A stretch of 64,000 nucleotides of DNA from Cymodocea nodosa (taxonomy: Eukaryota > Streptophyta > Magnoliopsida > Alismatales > Cymodoceaceae), in the NCBI GenBank assembly GCA_036874045.1, contig CM072336.1, forward strand, positions 12,457,001 through 12,521,000. Reading direction: 5' to 3'. The number at the start of each line of letters is the position of its first letter. Positions within the stretch are counted from its first letter, which is position 1. Below the pieces are notes generated by a model that searched no databases, had not been told where the DNA came from, and saw only the letters and a list, made by a program, of their open reading frames with translations. Of this stretch, positions 1 through 9,617 are shown piece after piece. Position numbers and translations under genes: made by a program.

Positions 1-1305
1 ATTGTTAAGACTCTAGAAGAGCTAAAAGTTAACCAGCTTTCTACAGAATCTATAGAAGTAGAGTTTGAGAATTCATAGCATGAATCAATGGGATTATCTA
101 TTGAACAAAATGAACAATTACAGACAGATACACCAGCTGTAGAATTTGTGGAAAAATTGTACTCTGAACATTCTATAGAGACTGAACAGATGAATGTTGA
201 GCATATTGACAATGTTCCTAACACTGTTGAAGCTGAAGAATCAAGCTTACCTGAGCAGCTTCAAGATAATATTTTGGAAGAGGAACAACATGACATTCAT
301 TTTGAAGAAGAGGTTCCTGAAGATGAATTAAACTCTGAATCACAGCTTCAGGTATCACCTTCTTTGTGTACAATATTAAAAATTCAAGGTAATGCAATTC
401 ATTTTAGATCTGAAGAAGCATTGCAGAAATACAATAATCTAATTACATGTCAGATTCTGCATGCTCGTCCAATAAAATTCAGAAATTTGATGGAAATAAG
501 AGATCTGTTTGAGTTTCAAGGCCTCATTAAATTCTTGCCAGTAGGAACGAAATGGAAGCAATATACAGAGCTTATTGCAGCTTTTTAAAGCAATCTGGAC
601 AAGAATGGAAATTTTCTGAAAACTCAAATAAATGAATAGGAGTTTATATTGTCTCCTGAGTTAATTTTTGAAGTTTTAGGATTAAAGAATGAAGGTGTTG
701 TTGTTACCAATAGATTTGACATAATAAGACAACTGGAATGGAACATTCAGTCTTTATCAAAAATTCCAGATGTATATTCTGAAATGAGATTAATGGGAAA
801 TCTAAATGTAGAGGCTAGATTTATTGCAAATATATTGCATGCAAATTTATTTCAGAGAGTTGGACACAATTTGGAAGTCAGCAGAAGCTGTTTATATGCA
901 ACTTATGGCCTACTGAATAGAATTCAATTAAATTGGTTTGATGTTTTTATGTCTCAACTACAGCATATGAGTTTAAAGTTATTTTATGGTGATGCTGTTT
1001 GTAGAATCCTTGCAAGCCAATTGACTTTATCTGACTGGCCCTCTGAAACTAAAGGCATGAGAGCATTTAGTGTCAAAGATTTGCAAAAATTCCAGGCCAT
1101 GCATAAACCTCAACGACAACAACAACAACTACTTGATACAGACCATATACAACAACAACAACAAAGTTATTCAGTTCAAGCAGAACAGCAAACCCAGCTA
1201 CCTCCTGACTTAGATGTAGTGCTTAACGACATCAGAAATGATATTAGGCATCTAGGAGATAAAATATGTAATGCTATAAGTGATATACTTAGGAGGGGTC
1301 GATAA
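1..1305 (+). pseudogene. Family A env-like/transposon-protein ORF, 3' part, broken
   Basis: Frame 1 is open across the interval except for three stops (76-78, 586-588, 637-639), so this is the decayed C-terminal ~430 codons of a larger protein. The same protein is seen from its start at 17926-20192. It holds an acidic Glu-rich stretch, then a region with FEFQGL, SPELIFEVLGLKNEG and RVGHNLEVSRS, which resembles the plant 'putative transposon protein' domain often left as hypothetical proteins. Two poly-Gln runs and a short charged, helix-prone C-terminus follow. It lies between the copia pol end and the 3' LTR, the position of env-like ORFs in Sireviruses. Function is unknown; I call it env-like only by position. 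Its 5' half is outside the window. Confidence 0.75.
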
Positions 1306-1484
1306 CTGTTTTTGTTTGTTTCTGAATACAAAATGTAATGTTTGTATTACTTGTTTGATTTGATTGAACAATACATTTTTCTGTAAATGTCTTCAATTAT
1401 TATTCTTGTTTACAGAAAGAGTTGTTGTACTTATATCTCTTATATATATATATATATATTCTGTAATTATCTTTTTGATTAATG

Positions 1485-1498
1485 ACAAAAAGGGGGAG
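1485..1498 (+). other. Internal polypurine-tract-like motif, family A
   Basis: ACAAAAAGGGGGAG lies about 300 bases upstream of the true polypurine tract. It is also present in the second family A copy (20379-20392). Repeated tracts upstream of the 3' LTR are a known Sirevirus trait. The surrounding 1306-1805 is otherwise noncoding, with a TA microsatellite near 1442-1460 and a short inverted GTTGAGTTA-type motif at 1690-1760. Confidence 0.6.
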
Positions 1499-1790
1499 AA
1501 ATATTATAAAAAGATGATTATGATCTTAATTGCATATATATATTATAAAGGAGATGCTATTTAAATGGTTATTGTAATCTCACAGATGATAATTAGAAAA
1601 CTGATACTTATACAATTATTGACATCTGAGAGTTTTAGTTCTGAGAGGTAAAATTTTAACAAACAATAGAAATAAGCTTAAGTGAACTTAAGTCAACAAA
1701 CAAGTTTGTTGAATTAAAAGTTAACCCAACAAAGGTGCTTTGTTGAGTTAAACATATTTCATAATTGATTTAATATGGTTTTGTCATCAT

Positions 1791-1804
1791 CAAAAAGGGG
1801 GAGA
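1791..1804 (+). other. Polypurine tract of family A
   Basis: CAAAAAGGGGGAGA followed by T and then the LTR start TGTTGAGTA. This is the plus-strand priming site expected immediately 5' of a copia 3' LTR, and it is identical in the copy before 20731. Confidence 0.85.
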
Positions 1805-1805
1805 T

Positions 1806-3388
1806 TGTTGAGTATTTTTGTTTTGATGATGTGTGCTGAATGAAAATAATCATATTTGCTCAATTAGTATTGCTTGTGAAAAGAAATTAAAATCATCAAT
1901 TAATACAGAAAAAGCTTACTGATATAAATACTTGTCTGTATTGGATCTGAAGTTAATAACTAGTCATTTCGTTGCATTAATTTCTCATTTAGCTAAATGT
2001 TAAGTTAACGCGTGTTTTTATTGAAAAACATGATATGTTTTAATGTTATATCTTTTGTATCATGAACAGTGCACGTTTAGACAACTCGTTAAGTTAGAGT
2101 TTTGTTTGTATAGAGGTCATGTGAGAACTCGTTAAGTTAGAGGCTTAAAGGTTAAAATAGGTCACGTGATAACTCGTTAAGTTAGTGAGTAAAAGAAGAG
2201 ATGAACTCGTTAAGTTAGTGTTATACACGTGGTGAAATTATAAGTTACGAATGTTGTATTGTATCACGTGAGGTGCACATGTTTAACTCGTTAAGTTAAC
2301 ATAACTAAACGCGTTGAGTTGCTATATTGAACACTAAGGCAACGCGTTAGGTTAGCGTTATAAACTTAAGTTGTTATTTTTGCACGTGGTAAAATTCTTA
2401 TTATAAAAACATTTGTTTATTACTAGTTCGTTGAGTTATCATAACACAACGGAGATGGCTTGTTGAGATAGCATAACACCATGGACATAGTTCGTTGAGT
2501 TAGCTACAGTACTTGTCACGTGAAATGGCACATGAGGAACTCGTTAAGTTAGAAACGTTAAGTTATATATATACTTGTGTTACTTGTTTAGTTAACATTA
2601 AAGTAATGACTTCTTATTACACTGATGAAAAACTTTTGGACGAGAAAGTTTATTTTGCAGGAAATTTTTCAGAGATCCAAGACTGATGATTAAAGAAAAT
2701 TTGAAATATAAACGTGGGTTAGAACGTGTGTGTTTCGATGAAGGAAAAAGAAAAGACGTGGAGAAGTGGAAAACTAGTAGTGGTTAAACGTGAAGGATAT
2801 GTATGAAATGAAGATACAGTATAAAAGGCATAGAATTCTCGTTGATCAAACCATCCTTGCACACAAAAAGAAAAATCTTTTCAAGGATCAAACCATCCCT
2901 GCACACCAAAAGAAAAATCTTTTTCAGGGATCAAAAACACCTCTTCTCGGGGAAAATCTCTCAAGTGGAAGAAAGTTCAGTGAAGCATAAAAAGGTAAGA
3001 TTTTCGTCACTAAAGATTTGAAGTTTCAGAAGAAAGCAAATTCGATGAAGCATGAAAAGACAAGATATTCGTCACTGAAGAATTGCTGAAGAAGAAAAAG
3101 AAGAAGAAGAAAGATCTCAAACAGGGAGAAAAGTTTTAAATTCCGCAAATTAGTTTTCTCTGTTTGTAGTTATGAAATCGTTTAGATGATACATGGTATC
3201 AAAATATAATTGCATCTACAATTTCTGAGGAGAATTGAATTGTATATTGTAATTGAAACCTTGAATAAAAATGATTTTATGAAAACAATGTCTCGACTTG
3301 TTTTTGAGTTTTAAAGTTTCAATTATATTTTAGAAAATATTAAAAATACACAATTCACCCCCCTCTTGTGTAGCCATACGATCCTACA
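1806..3388 (+). repeat. LTR A (3' LTR of Sirevirus-like element 1)
   Basis: The 1583-base LTR starts TGTTGAGTA directly after the polypurine tract and ends CCTACA. Its end is the typical copia string with a C-run and CTCTTGTGTAGCC. It matches the LTRs at 20731-22260 (plus), 46191-47807 (minus) and 63924-end (minus). The U3 part (about 2050-2560) is an array of AACTCGTTAAGTTA-like repeats mixed with CACGTG motifs, ending at a TATA box. The right flank (from 3389) is gag of another element, so this element inserted into that gag. The left target-site copy lies outside the window. Confidence 0.85.
2564..2573 (+). promoter_or_regulatory. Putative TATA box of LTR A
   Basis: TATATATATA directly follows the last AACTCGTTAAGTTAG-type repeat. 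The same place in the second LTR A has TATAAAT (21489-21495), and the minus-strand solo copy has TATATATATA at about 47025-47038. The conserved position after a cis-element array suggests the U3 core promoter. Transcription start is not determined. Confidence 0.5.
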
Positions 3389-4221
3389 ATCAAACACATC
3401 AAATGATTAAAAAGAAGAAGGAAATATTAATGTGTAGCCAAAAATAGGGTTTATCATTCTAGAAATATTTTGAAAGATTTAAAGATTTACTAACTCAATG
3501 CCCACATCATGCAATGAGTAAAGCACAATTAATAGGTATAATTTATGAAGACATAGATGTTTCAACGAAGTCTTTATTAGAATCTACTTGTCAAAATGGA
3601 TTTTTAAAGTAATGTAGTGAAGAAGCATGGTTATATTTAGAAAACTTTGCAAAAAGAATTGCACATTGGGAAAACTCGACTGAAGCTATTGCAGATAAAA
3701 AAATATTGCCAAGGGAAATGCATGAAATAGATTCAAGTACTATGCTTGAGGTGAAATTAACTAAATTAACGAAGAAAATAGAAGAGTTATCATTAAATCA
3801 AAAGCTAGCAGAAAAGAATGCAAACATAAATGATTTAGATATTATTTATGCTAGAAACGAGAGAGATAACTTGGGAAATTCTTATAATCCTAATTAGAGA
3901 AATCACCTGAATTTATCTTAGAGAAACAATAATTTCCAGGGAGGAGAAAATGGAAATGAGAAGAATATAAGTTATGAAGTATTACTGGAACAAGGATCTA
4001 GAATAGAGAAATTAGAAAAGATAATCCAACAATTAAACAATCGTTTAGATTTTATATTTGGAAATGCTGCAATTCAAAATCAGAATAGAAATATACCACT
4101 TAGACAGAAGGAACCAATGGAAGTTAGACCTACTGGAGGATTGCCAATACAAGCTATACCTAATCCTATCAATAGAACAGTTAATGAAATTGATACCTCT
4201 TCTGGGAGGGTAGCTGAATGA
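3389..4221 (+). pseudogene. Athila-like gag capsid domain, 5'-truncated, broken
   Basis: The reading frames match Athila gag: FERFKDLLTQCPHHAMSKAQ near the start, then ENFAKR...LPREMHEIDSSTMLEV, then NSYNPN, the family's 'YNPGWRNHPNFSW' region, and a coiled-coil tail to the stop at 4219-4221. The frame is interrupted by stops and a frameshift near 3610. The 5' part is cut off by insertion of the LTR A element at 3388/3389. The same protein segment, with its N-terminal part, is at 61404-62749, and both copies are followed after ~200 bases by an F-box gene. No protease or RT follows, so this element looks non-autonomous. Confidence 0.75.
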
Positions 4222-4277
4222 AGCAGCATATCTAAAGCAACTATCTATTTATATATATGTTTTTATTTATAGTTAAT

Positions 4278-4345
4278 AGTATCGTAGAGTCAGTCCTTAA
4301 CTCAACGAACTTATTCTGTTGAGTTATGCCTTAACTCTACGAGGG
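4278..4345 (+). repeat. Inverted GAGTTA/TAACTC motif array before the F-box ORF
   Basis: Alternating half-sites such as CTTAACTCAACGAAC and CTGTTGAGTTATG, then CTTAACTCTACGAGG. The same arrangement precedes the second F-box copy at 62845-62905. Similar arrays occur ahead of other ORFs and near LTR ends in this window, so it may be a regulatory or structural RNA/DNA element. Confidence 0.6.
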
Positions 4346-4411
4346 TGTGCAGTAGTTATGTTAATTTTTTGTCTCTGCTAAATTTTTGTTTGTGTTATAC
4401 AAAATCAACAA

Positions 4412-5551
4412 ATGGAATTGATGCAATTACCGTTGGATGCACTAAGGGAAGTACTGAGTAATTTATCAGCTAAAGATCTGTGCAGGCTGTGTTGTGTATT
4501 AAAGGAAATTAAAGACTATATTGAAGAAAAATATTTTCAAGGACTACATGCTGCAAAAATGACTAAGATTAGAGATGGATTCATATGGAGGGCATTTAAT
4601 CGTAGTTCAATTAATCATGAATATCTTGCTATGGAAGAAACTACTGGAATTCCACCCAATACATTAGAAGGAATAAATCATATTAGGGGGATAGATGAAG
4701 GATTAATCATATACAAGACGAGACCAAGGTATGCAAGTTTATTATTACCTGATATTTTGATAGGAAATCTTATAATAGGAGAAGAATGGAATATAGGAAG
4801 ACCTAATAGATTTGAAGTACCAACTGTAAATTGTGGATTTGTTTTAATATTTTCTGACAAAAATTCTGCAATTCCTGAAAAATTATATTATTGGAGACCA
4901 ATAGGAAATTGGGGTGAATATTTACGCTTAAGTGTGTATAATTTTCTGAATAGATCTTGGAATGAAAATATTATGATATATCTAGGACAAAAATCATTAA
5001 TTAACCAAACACATGTCATACTTGATGGATATATATATCTTGTCATAGATATATCAATTGCATTTGGATCTGATTTATACATAGTGAGAATAGACAATTA
5101 TGATGAATATATAGAAATTTTACCTATACCGAGTGATATAGCTAAACCACCATCTACAGAATTTAATAAAATTCAAATAGGAATGTGGTATAATGAAGAA
5201 GATGATCCTACTTTATGTTTGATAAGATGATGGGATGAATTGATGAAATTTCAAATATGGATTATGGAAGACATTAATGAATGGAAGTGGGAAGAGGAGT
5301 ATATTGAAATAGATGTAGAAATAGAAACTTCTACATTACCCTGGAACCAAAAAGGATCCCTTTCTGCATTTCATATCATTAATGGTAATACACTTGTATT
5401 TGGAATTTATAATATATTACACGTTTACAAATTAAGAAGGAACAAGAACTGCATGAAAACAGAATTAATAGCAAGAAGAACTATGCCTAAAAAGTTTGCT
5501 TGGACTGATACATTTATTCCATTTGTTCCTACTTTTCAATCATGTTCTTAA
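4412..5551 (+). pseudogene. F-box / F-box-associated protein gene carried in a retroelement, one in-frame stop
   Basis: The frame is open for 379 codons except for a single TGA at 5228-5230. Residues ~4-43 (LPLDALREVLSNLSAKDLCR and onwards) fit an F-box, which in plants binds SKP1 in SCF ubiquitin ligases. The middle holds WRPIGNW...LSVYNFLNR. After the stop, FQIWIMED and LSAFHIINGNTLVFG...VYKL resemble the F-box-associated (FBA) beta-propeller-like domain. The ATG follows a short leader and a palindromic motif array. It sits 190 bases downstream of an Athila gag and upstream of a polypurine tract and LTR B, so it appears to be cargo in a retroelement. A paralogue in the same setting is at 62971-63786. 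It is intronless as seen. Whether any protein is made is unknown. Confidence 0.75.
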
Positions 5552-6189
5552 GATGTGATTTTGTGTGTTTAATGTTGTGTATTCTACGTTTATTTTTAGA
5601 AAAAATATAGTTTTCATTTTATTTTATAAAAGAAAAAAAAAAAACAAAATATCAATCCAATTTGTTGGTGTCTATTCTGGGAAACCAACTAGCTTACTTG
5701 TGAGCCACCAAAGGCATAGGAGCCTGGGTTCCACACAAGACACTGAATTATCAATATCTGTTAAATGTTATTTTGTTATATATTTTTTGCTTTTATCTGT
5801 GAATGAAAAGTTTTCAAAATCAAAAATCGGAATATGCAGAAGGAGATACAAACAAATCAAGGTATGTAACTGATTACTTATCCTAAATTTTAAATCAACA
5901 AAACTGTATTCATGCCTGCTACAATTACTGTATTTACTGCCAAATCTTTTACATTGAGGACAATGCAAAATGTAGGTATGGGGGGGAGGTAATTAAAGTA
6001 ATAGCCATGTAAGTTTGTTAATTAAAAAAAATTAAAATGGTACTGCAAAGTTTTGTGGAAATTGAAAATTTTTATAAACTTGTTGTAACTATCCGATAAT
6101 TGAGACTGTAAAATTTATAATCTGTAACTGCTTGAATGTTATATTTAGAAGGCTATATATGATGCTATAGAATTTACTATTTATGCAAA

Positions 6190-7190
6190 TCTAGATATAG
6201 TATCTTATGTTTTTTCTGAATTTCATGAGTTTAACAGTTTCACGATTTTAAAATGAAATTAGAATGCTTAATGAAAAATCAGTAAATTATCTAAAGTCCT
6301 GAAGGAGTTGAGATGTGAATTCTAGATTAAATGAAACACATATGATTAAAGATACATTTAATTTGACCGATTGAACTTGTAGAATGATTTATGTGTAGAT
6401 CTTATTAAATTACAGAAAAAGTATGAGCTCACTGTTTTATGGATTCATATTTTCAGTAAATGATAGAAGCAGGACTATTTGAGATTGGTGTTTTACTACA
6501 TCTATATTAATGAAATACGTACATATACAGTATGTGATTAATGCTTTGTTTTGTGTGTATTTTGATTGAAAAAAAAAAAGAAAAGCAAAAAAGAGAAAAA
6601 TTTGAGAGTTTATTGACTTGTTTGATCACAAGCCTTTTGTACTTGAGCAGATAGGTATGTAAGGATTGTTGACCTGAAAAAAAAAAGGACTCTTGAAATC
6701 TGGCAACCTAAGATCCTGATCAGATCTAGGATTGTTGACTAAAAGCTCGTTACATGGGTACATTAGAAAGCTCTTATATGATTTAAGCTTGTCAAATTAA
6801 CTTTTAAAGTATAAAAAAAAAGAAGAAGAAAAGAAAAAGAAAAAAAAACATATACTGTTTTGAAAAGATACAAGTGTTTTGTGAAATATAGATATCTTAT
6901 GAATCATGTATATTTTCTGTTATCTAGAATTGTTGAAATATGAATCTGGAATTGACTTTTGAAGTTGTTTTAATGGAGATACAATTCTTTATTCTACTTG
7001 TCTTAATCATATTGAATTGGATTGTACTTTGATTCGTATGTTGTTGAAATTTCTTCTAGAAATCTTATTGGAAAATTCAAGATGACAGATGATGAAAAGA
7101 AGAACAAACGATAATATAATTAACACTTATGTGACGATGATATACTTCATATGCAATTTGCATATATTCTAAGTATATTTGCAGGTTGAT
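6190..7190 (+). repeat. Noncoding block shared between gypsy-type and copia-type elements (copy 1)
   Basis: By eye this aligns almost end to end with 16470-17400. Shared strings include ATTCATATTTTCAGTAAA, CATCTATATTAATGAAATAC, CCTTTTGTACTTGAG, AGATAGGTATGTAAGGATTG and GGTACATTAGAAAGCTCTT, in the same order and orientation. Here it lies between the F-box gene and LTR B. In copy 2 it lies between the copia RNase H end and the env-like ORF. Confidence 0.8.
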
Positions 7191-7318
7191 TACTAAAACA
7201 TACAGAAAATATATTTTTATGCTGAACAGAAGAAAAAAGAAGAAGAAGAATTAATTCTAGCACTTTTAGAAAGGCCAATTAATTAGATCTTTGTTTGCTA
7301 AGGGACTAGCAAAATTTA

Positions 7319-7331
7319 GGTATGGGGGAAG
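7319..7331 (+). other. Polypurine tract of the F-box element
   Basis: GGTATGGGGGAAG abuts the LTR start TGTTTAGAATG. A similar run, GTATGGGGGGGAGG, is at 5976-5989, 1.34 kb upstream, just after the Athila-type ATTGAGGACAATG phrase; it may be the ancestral tract. Confidence 0.7.
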
Positions 7332-7689
7332 TGTTTAGAATGAAAAAATACATATTATTAACGATTAAATGATGGTTAATTGCATAATATTTAGCTTATC
7401 ATATAAGAATTAAGCCATTATGCTATAATTGCACTGTTATATGCTTTAATTAGAATTACTACTTAATTTTGGGGAATTAATGTCAATTTAGTACATTTTT
7501 GAACTGTCGGTAAGTTGTAGGCTGTGCAATTCTTAAGTATTCGAATTTTCTGATATTTTGGATAGTTATGTTTAACATACCGAACATATTTCAAACAGTT
7601 ATGTTTAACAGACCAAACATGTCGGATAGTTATGTTTAAATTGCTGAATAGTTATATTTTAAAAGAATATTTTATTATTTCCAGAAGTA

Positions 7690-8160
7690 CACGTGTCAAA
7701 ACCATAATGCATGACTTAAGTGAACTTTCGGTGAGTTATCTATAACTATCCGAAATTGTAGTTGGGCATCAGACAGTTATATGTGTAACTCTCCGAAATC
7801 TCTTTTTATTTATAAAATAGCTGTGGACACGTGTCATGTTTTGGTAAAGTGACTTAAGTGGATTTTCGGTGAGTTATCTATAACTATCCGAAAATGCATC
7901 TGAGCATTGGATAGTTAGACCTGTAACTCTCCGAAATGTGTATTTTATTATTAAACTATTGTTGACACGTGTCGAGATCTAGTAGATTTACTTAAGTTAT
8001 ATATCGGTGAGTTATTTGTAACTATCCGAAATGCATCTGAGCATCAGATAGTTAAGTTTGTAAGTATCCGAAATGCATCTAGCATTAGATAGTTAAGTTT
8101 GTAAGTATCCGAAATGCACCTAGGCATCAGATAGTTAAATTTATGCACGTGTTTTATAGT
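7690..8160 (+). repeat. 138-base tandem repeats in LTR B U3
   Basis: CACGTGTC recurs at 7690, 7828 and 7966, exactly 138 bases apart. Each unit carries ACTTAAGT, then TCGGTGAGTTATCTATAACT-type dyads ending in ATCCGAAA, then a second GATAGTTA...CCGAAA pair. The third unit has extra copies of the TAAGTATCCGAAATGCATCT subunit. The inverted LTR fragment at 9618-10742 carries the same series. Confidence 0.8.
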
Positions 8161-8368
8161 TAAATCAACGAAGAAAGTCCATTGAGTTATCTATAACTCC
8201 ATGGACTATTTATTTTCTAATATGCCACTGTAATAGTTGCAGAAACAGGACAGTTGGAAGAAAAACCATGATTGCATGTATTATGCAGGGAGAAGAAATC
8301 ATCGTCATTGATATGAATGAAGGAAATCCAACTAACCATTCAAGCAGAAGCAGTTACTACTGAAGAAA

Positions 8369-8376
8369 TATAAAAG
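8369..8376 (+). promoter_or_regulatory. Putative TATA box of LTR B
   Basis: TATAAAAG in the string GAAATATAAAAGAA. It is identical in the plus copy at 50334-50341 and similarly placed in the minus copies. It lies downstream of the G-box-bearing repeats, as expected for a U3 promoter. Confidence 0.5.
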
Positions 8377-9563
8377 AAAAGAAGAAAAAGAAGAAAAGGG
8401 TGCGTATGTGATCGATGGACGACCAGTGTGTACAGAGGAGGAGCACCGAGCTTTCTACAGGCAGTATCGGCAATTCTCAAAAGTATCACACCAACCATCG
8501 TTACCACCACCATATCCACCATAATCACCAACCATCGAAGGTCTGTGAGAATACTTTTTTGATGTCGGGTCGATTCCGAGCAAAACACGGTGCTTGACAA
8601 CCACTGTGAGGAGTGATCGCGTCGTGGGAAGGGAAGCCATTTTCACCAAGCGTCGACTCATATTTCAGGAGATTGTAAAGCTTCTAGCCTTGACTTCAGG
8701 TTGATGCCTGTATGCTGAAGAGGAGATTATCTTGCAATTTTGGACTTGCGATTCTATAGGAAGAGGAGACATGATTGTAAGTGGTTTAATTTTCAGTGGT
8801 GTAATCACATCGTATGTAGTGACAAAAGTATTTACTGTCGATTGAGATTACTTTACATTTCACCTTTCGCCCATTTCCATGTTCATATTAAACCAAAAAT
8901 GCCAAAAACAACTTATCTACTATTGTATGTTGTATTTGAGTGTTGTATTGTTTGTGTTGTATCGTGATTAATGTTATCTTTGTTAGTGTTGTGATTGTTT
9001 TATGTTTGTTTTAGTTTTACAGTTTACTGAAATTGGTTCGTTCAAAAGACTTAAAGATTTTAATGGTTACTGTTTGAATTATCTGAATGTTAGTATTTCT
9101 TAATGATAAATCCAGTGTTTACTAACATTAAAGAGCTTAATTAATGTTATTTACAATCTGTGGAATCGCCCAATGGCTGGCTGAATTCCTCTATAAATAG
9201 CAGTATTTAAAAAGAAAAGATAGGCTCGTGGTGTTAACTTAAGTCCACGAGGTTAGTCCGTTGAGTTAGCTATAACTCAACGAACTTTATCCGTTGAGTT
9301 AACTGTAATTCAACGGAGAGCTTATTGAATATATAAATTTGATTGTTAGCAAACGAACATTTCTAAACTCCTAAGCAATTCCCTGTGGGATCGACCTGTA
9401 CTTACACATTGATACAATAGACACTATGCACTTGCTATTAAAGTACAAATTGGAATTAATATCTAAATTGTATTAAAGGTTGTTTGTTTACTTCTAAAAG
9501 AAAAAGAATAGGCATAAAGATAAATTAACTAAGTAAAAATAGAAGTAACAAATCCAATTTTTC

Positions 9564-9580
9564 TGGTACGTTATTGGAGA
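9564..9580 (+). other. Degenerate primer-binding site after LTR B copy 1
   Basis: TGGTACGTTATTGGAGA lines up with the Athila-type primer site TGGCGCCGTTGCCGGGGA, mostly through C/T and A/G changes, and lies where the family C copies have it relative to the LTR end. The downstream internal sequence is lost within about 40 bases. Confidence 0.45.
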
Positions 9581-9617
9581 TCTAATCAGATATTCTGGTG
9601 TCATGCTGGGAAAACAC

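Larger units (their letters stand above)
5552..7331 (+). other. Long 3' noncoding region of the F-box retroelement
   Basis: No credible ORF. Landmarks: a degenerate primer-site-like string near 5662-5680; the Athila-type phrase ATTGAGGACAATGCAAAATG at 5952-5971, followed by a first polypurine run (5976-5989); several A-rich tracts (6565-6600, 6815-6850); and the true polypurine tract at 7319-7331. About 6190-7190 is shared with a copia element (see separate entry). Confidence 0.6.
7332..9556 (+). repeat. LTR B, plus-strand copy 1
   Basis: Starts TGTTTAGAATGAAAAA and ends ...AATCCA. It is followed within 7 bases by a degenerate tRNA-Asp-type primer-binding site (9564-9580) and preceded by a polypurine tract. 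It matches the LTRs that abut family C at 44271-46121 and 49492-53026. U3 carries a 138-base tandem repeat (7690-8160), then a conserved TATA box (8369-8376). Near the 3' end (9236-9320) is an inverted GTTGAGTTA/TAACTCAAC array, then the Athila-like LTR string with CCCTGTGGGATCGACC. Small ORFs inside are incidental. A tract on the left and a primer site on the right suggest an LTR shared by tandemly joined elements. Confidence 0.8.

Noticed and set aside
1442..1460. TA microsatellite as a promoter
   Set aside because: Simple repeat in a noncoding region, not conserved in the second copy at 20341-20360.
5228..5230. TGA in the F-box gene as a recoded codon
   Set aside because: Higher plants lack selenocysteine use, and no recoding signal was seen; a nonsense change is simpler.
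5662..5680. Primer-binding site after the F-box gene (TGGTGTCTATTCTGGGAA)
   Set aside because: Resembles the Athila site at about 13 of 18 positions, but no LTR end of the family precedes it; kept only as a degenerate landmark.
7690..8160. CRISPR-like regular repeats
   Set aside because: Units are 138 bases and nearly contiguous, with no short repeat/unique spacer pattern, and lie in a plant LTR.
8340..8967. Small ORFs with His-rich or hydrophobic sequence in LTR B
   Set aside because: They lie in the LTR around the TATA/leader region, change between LTR copies and show no domain.
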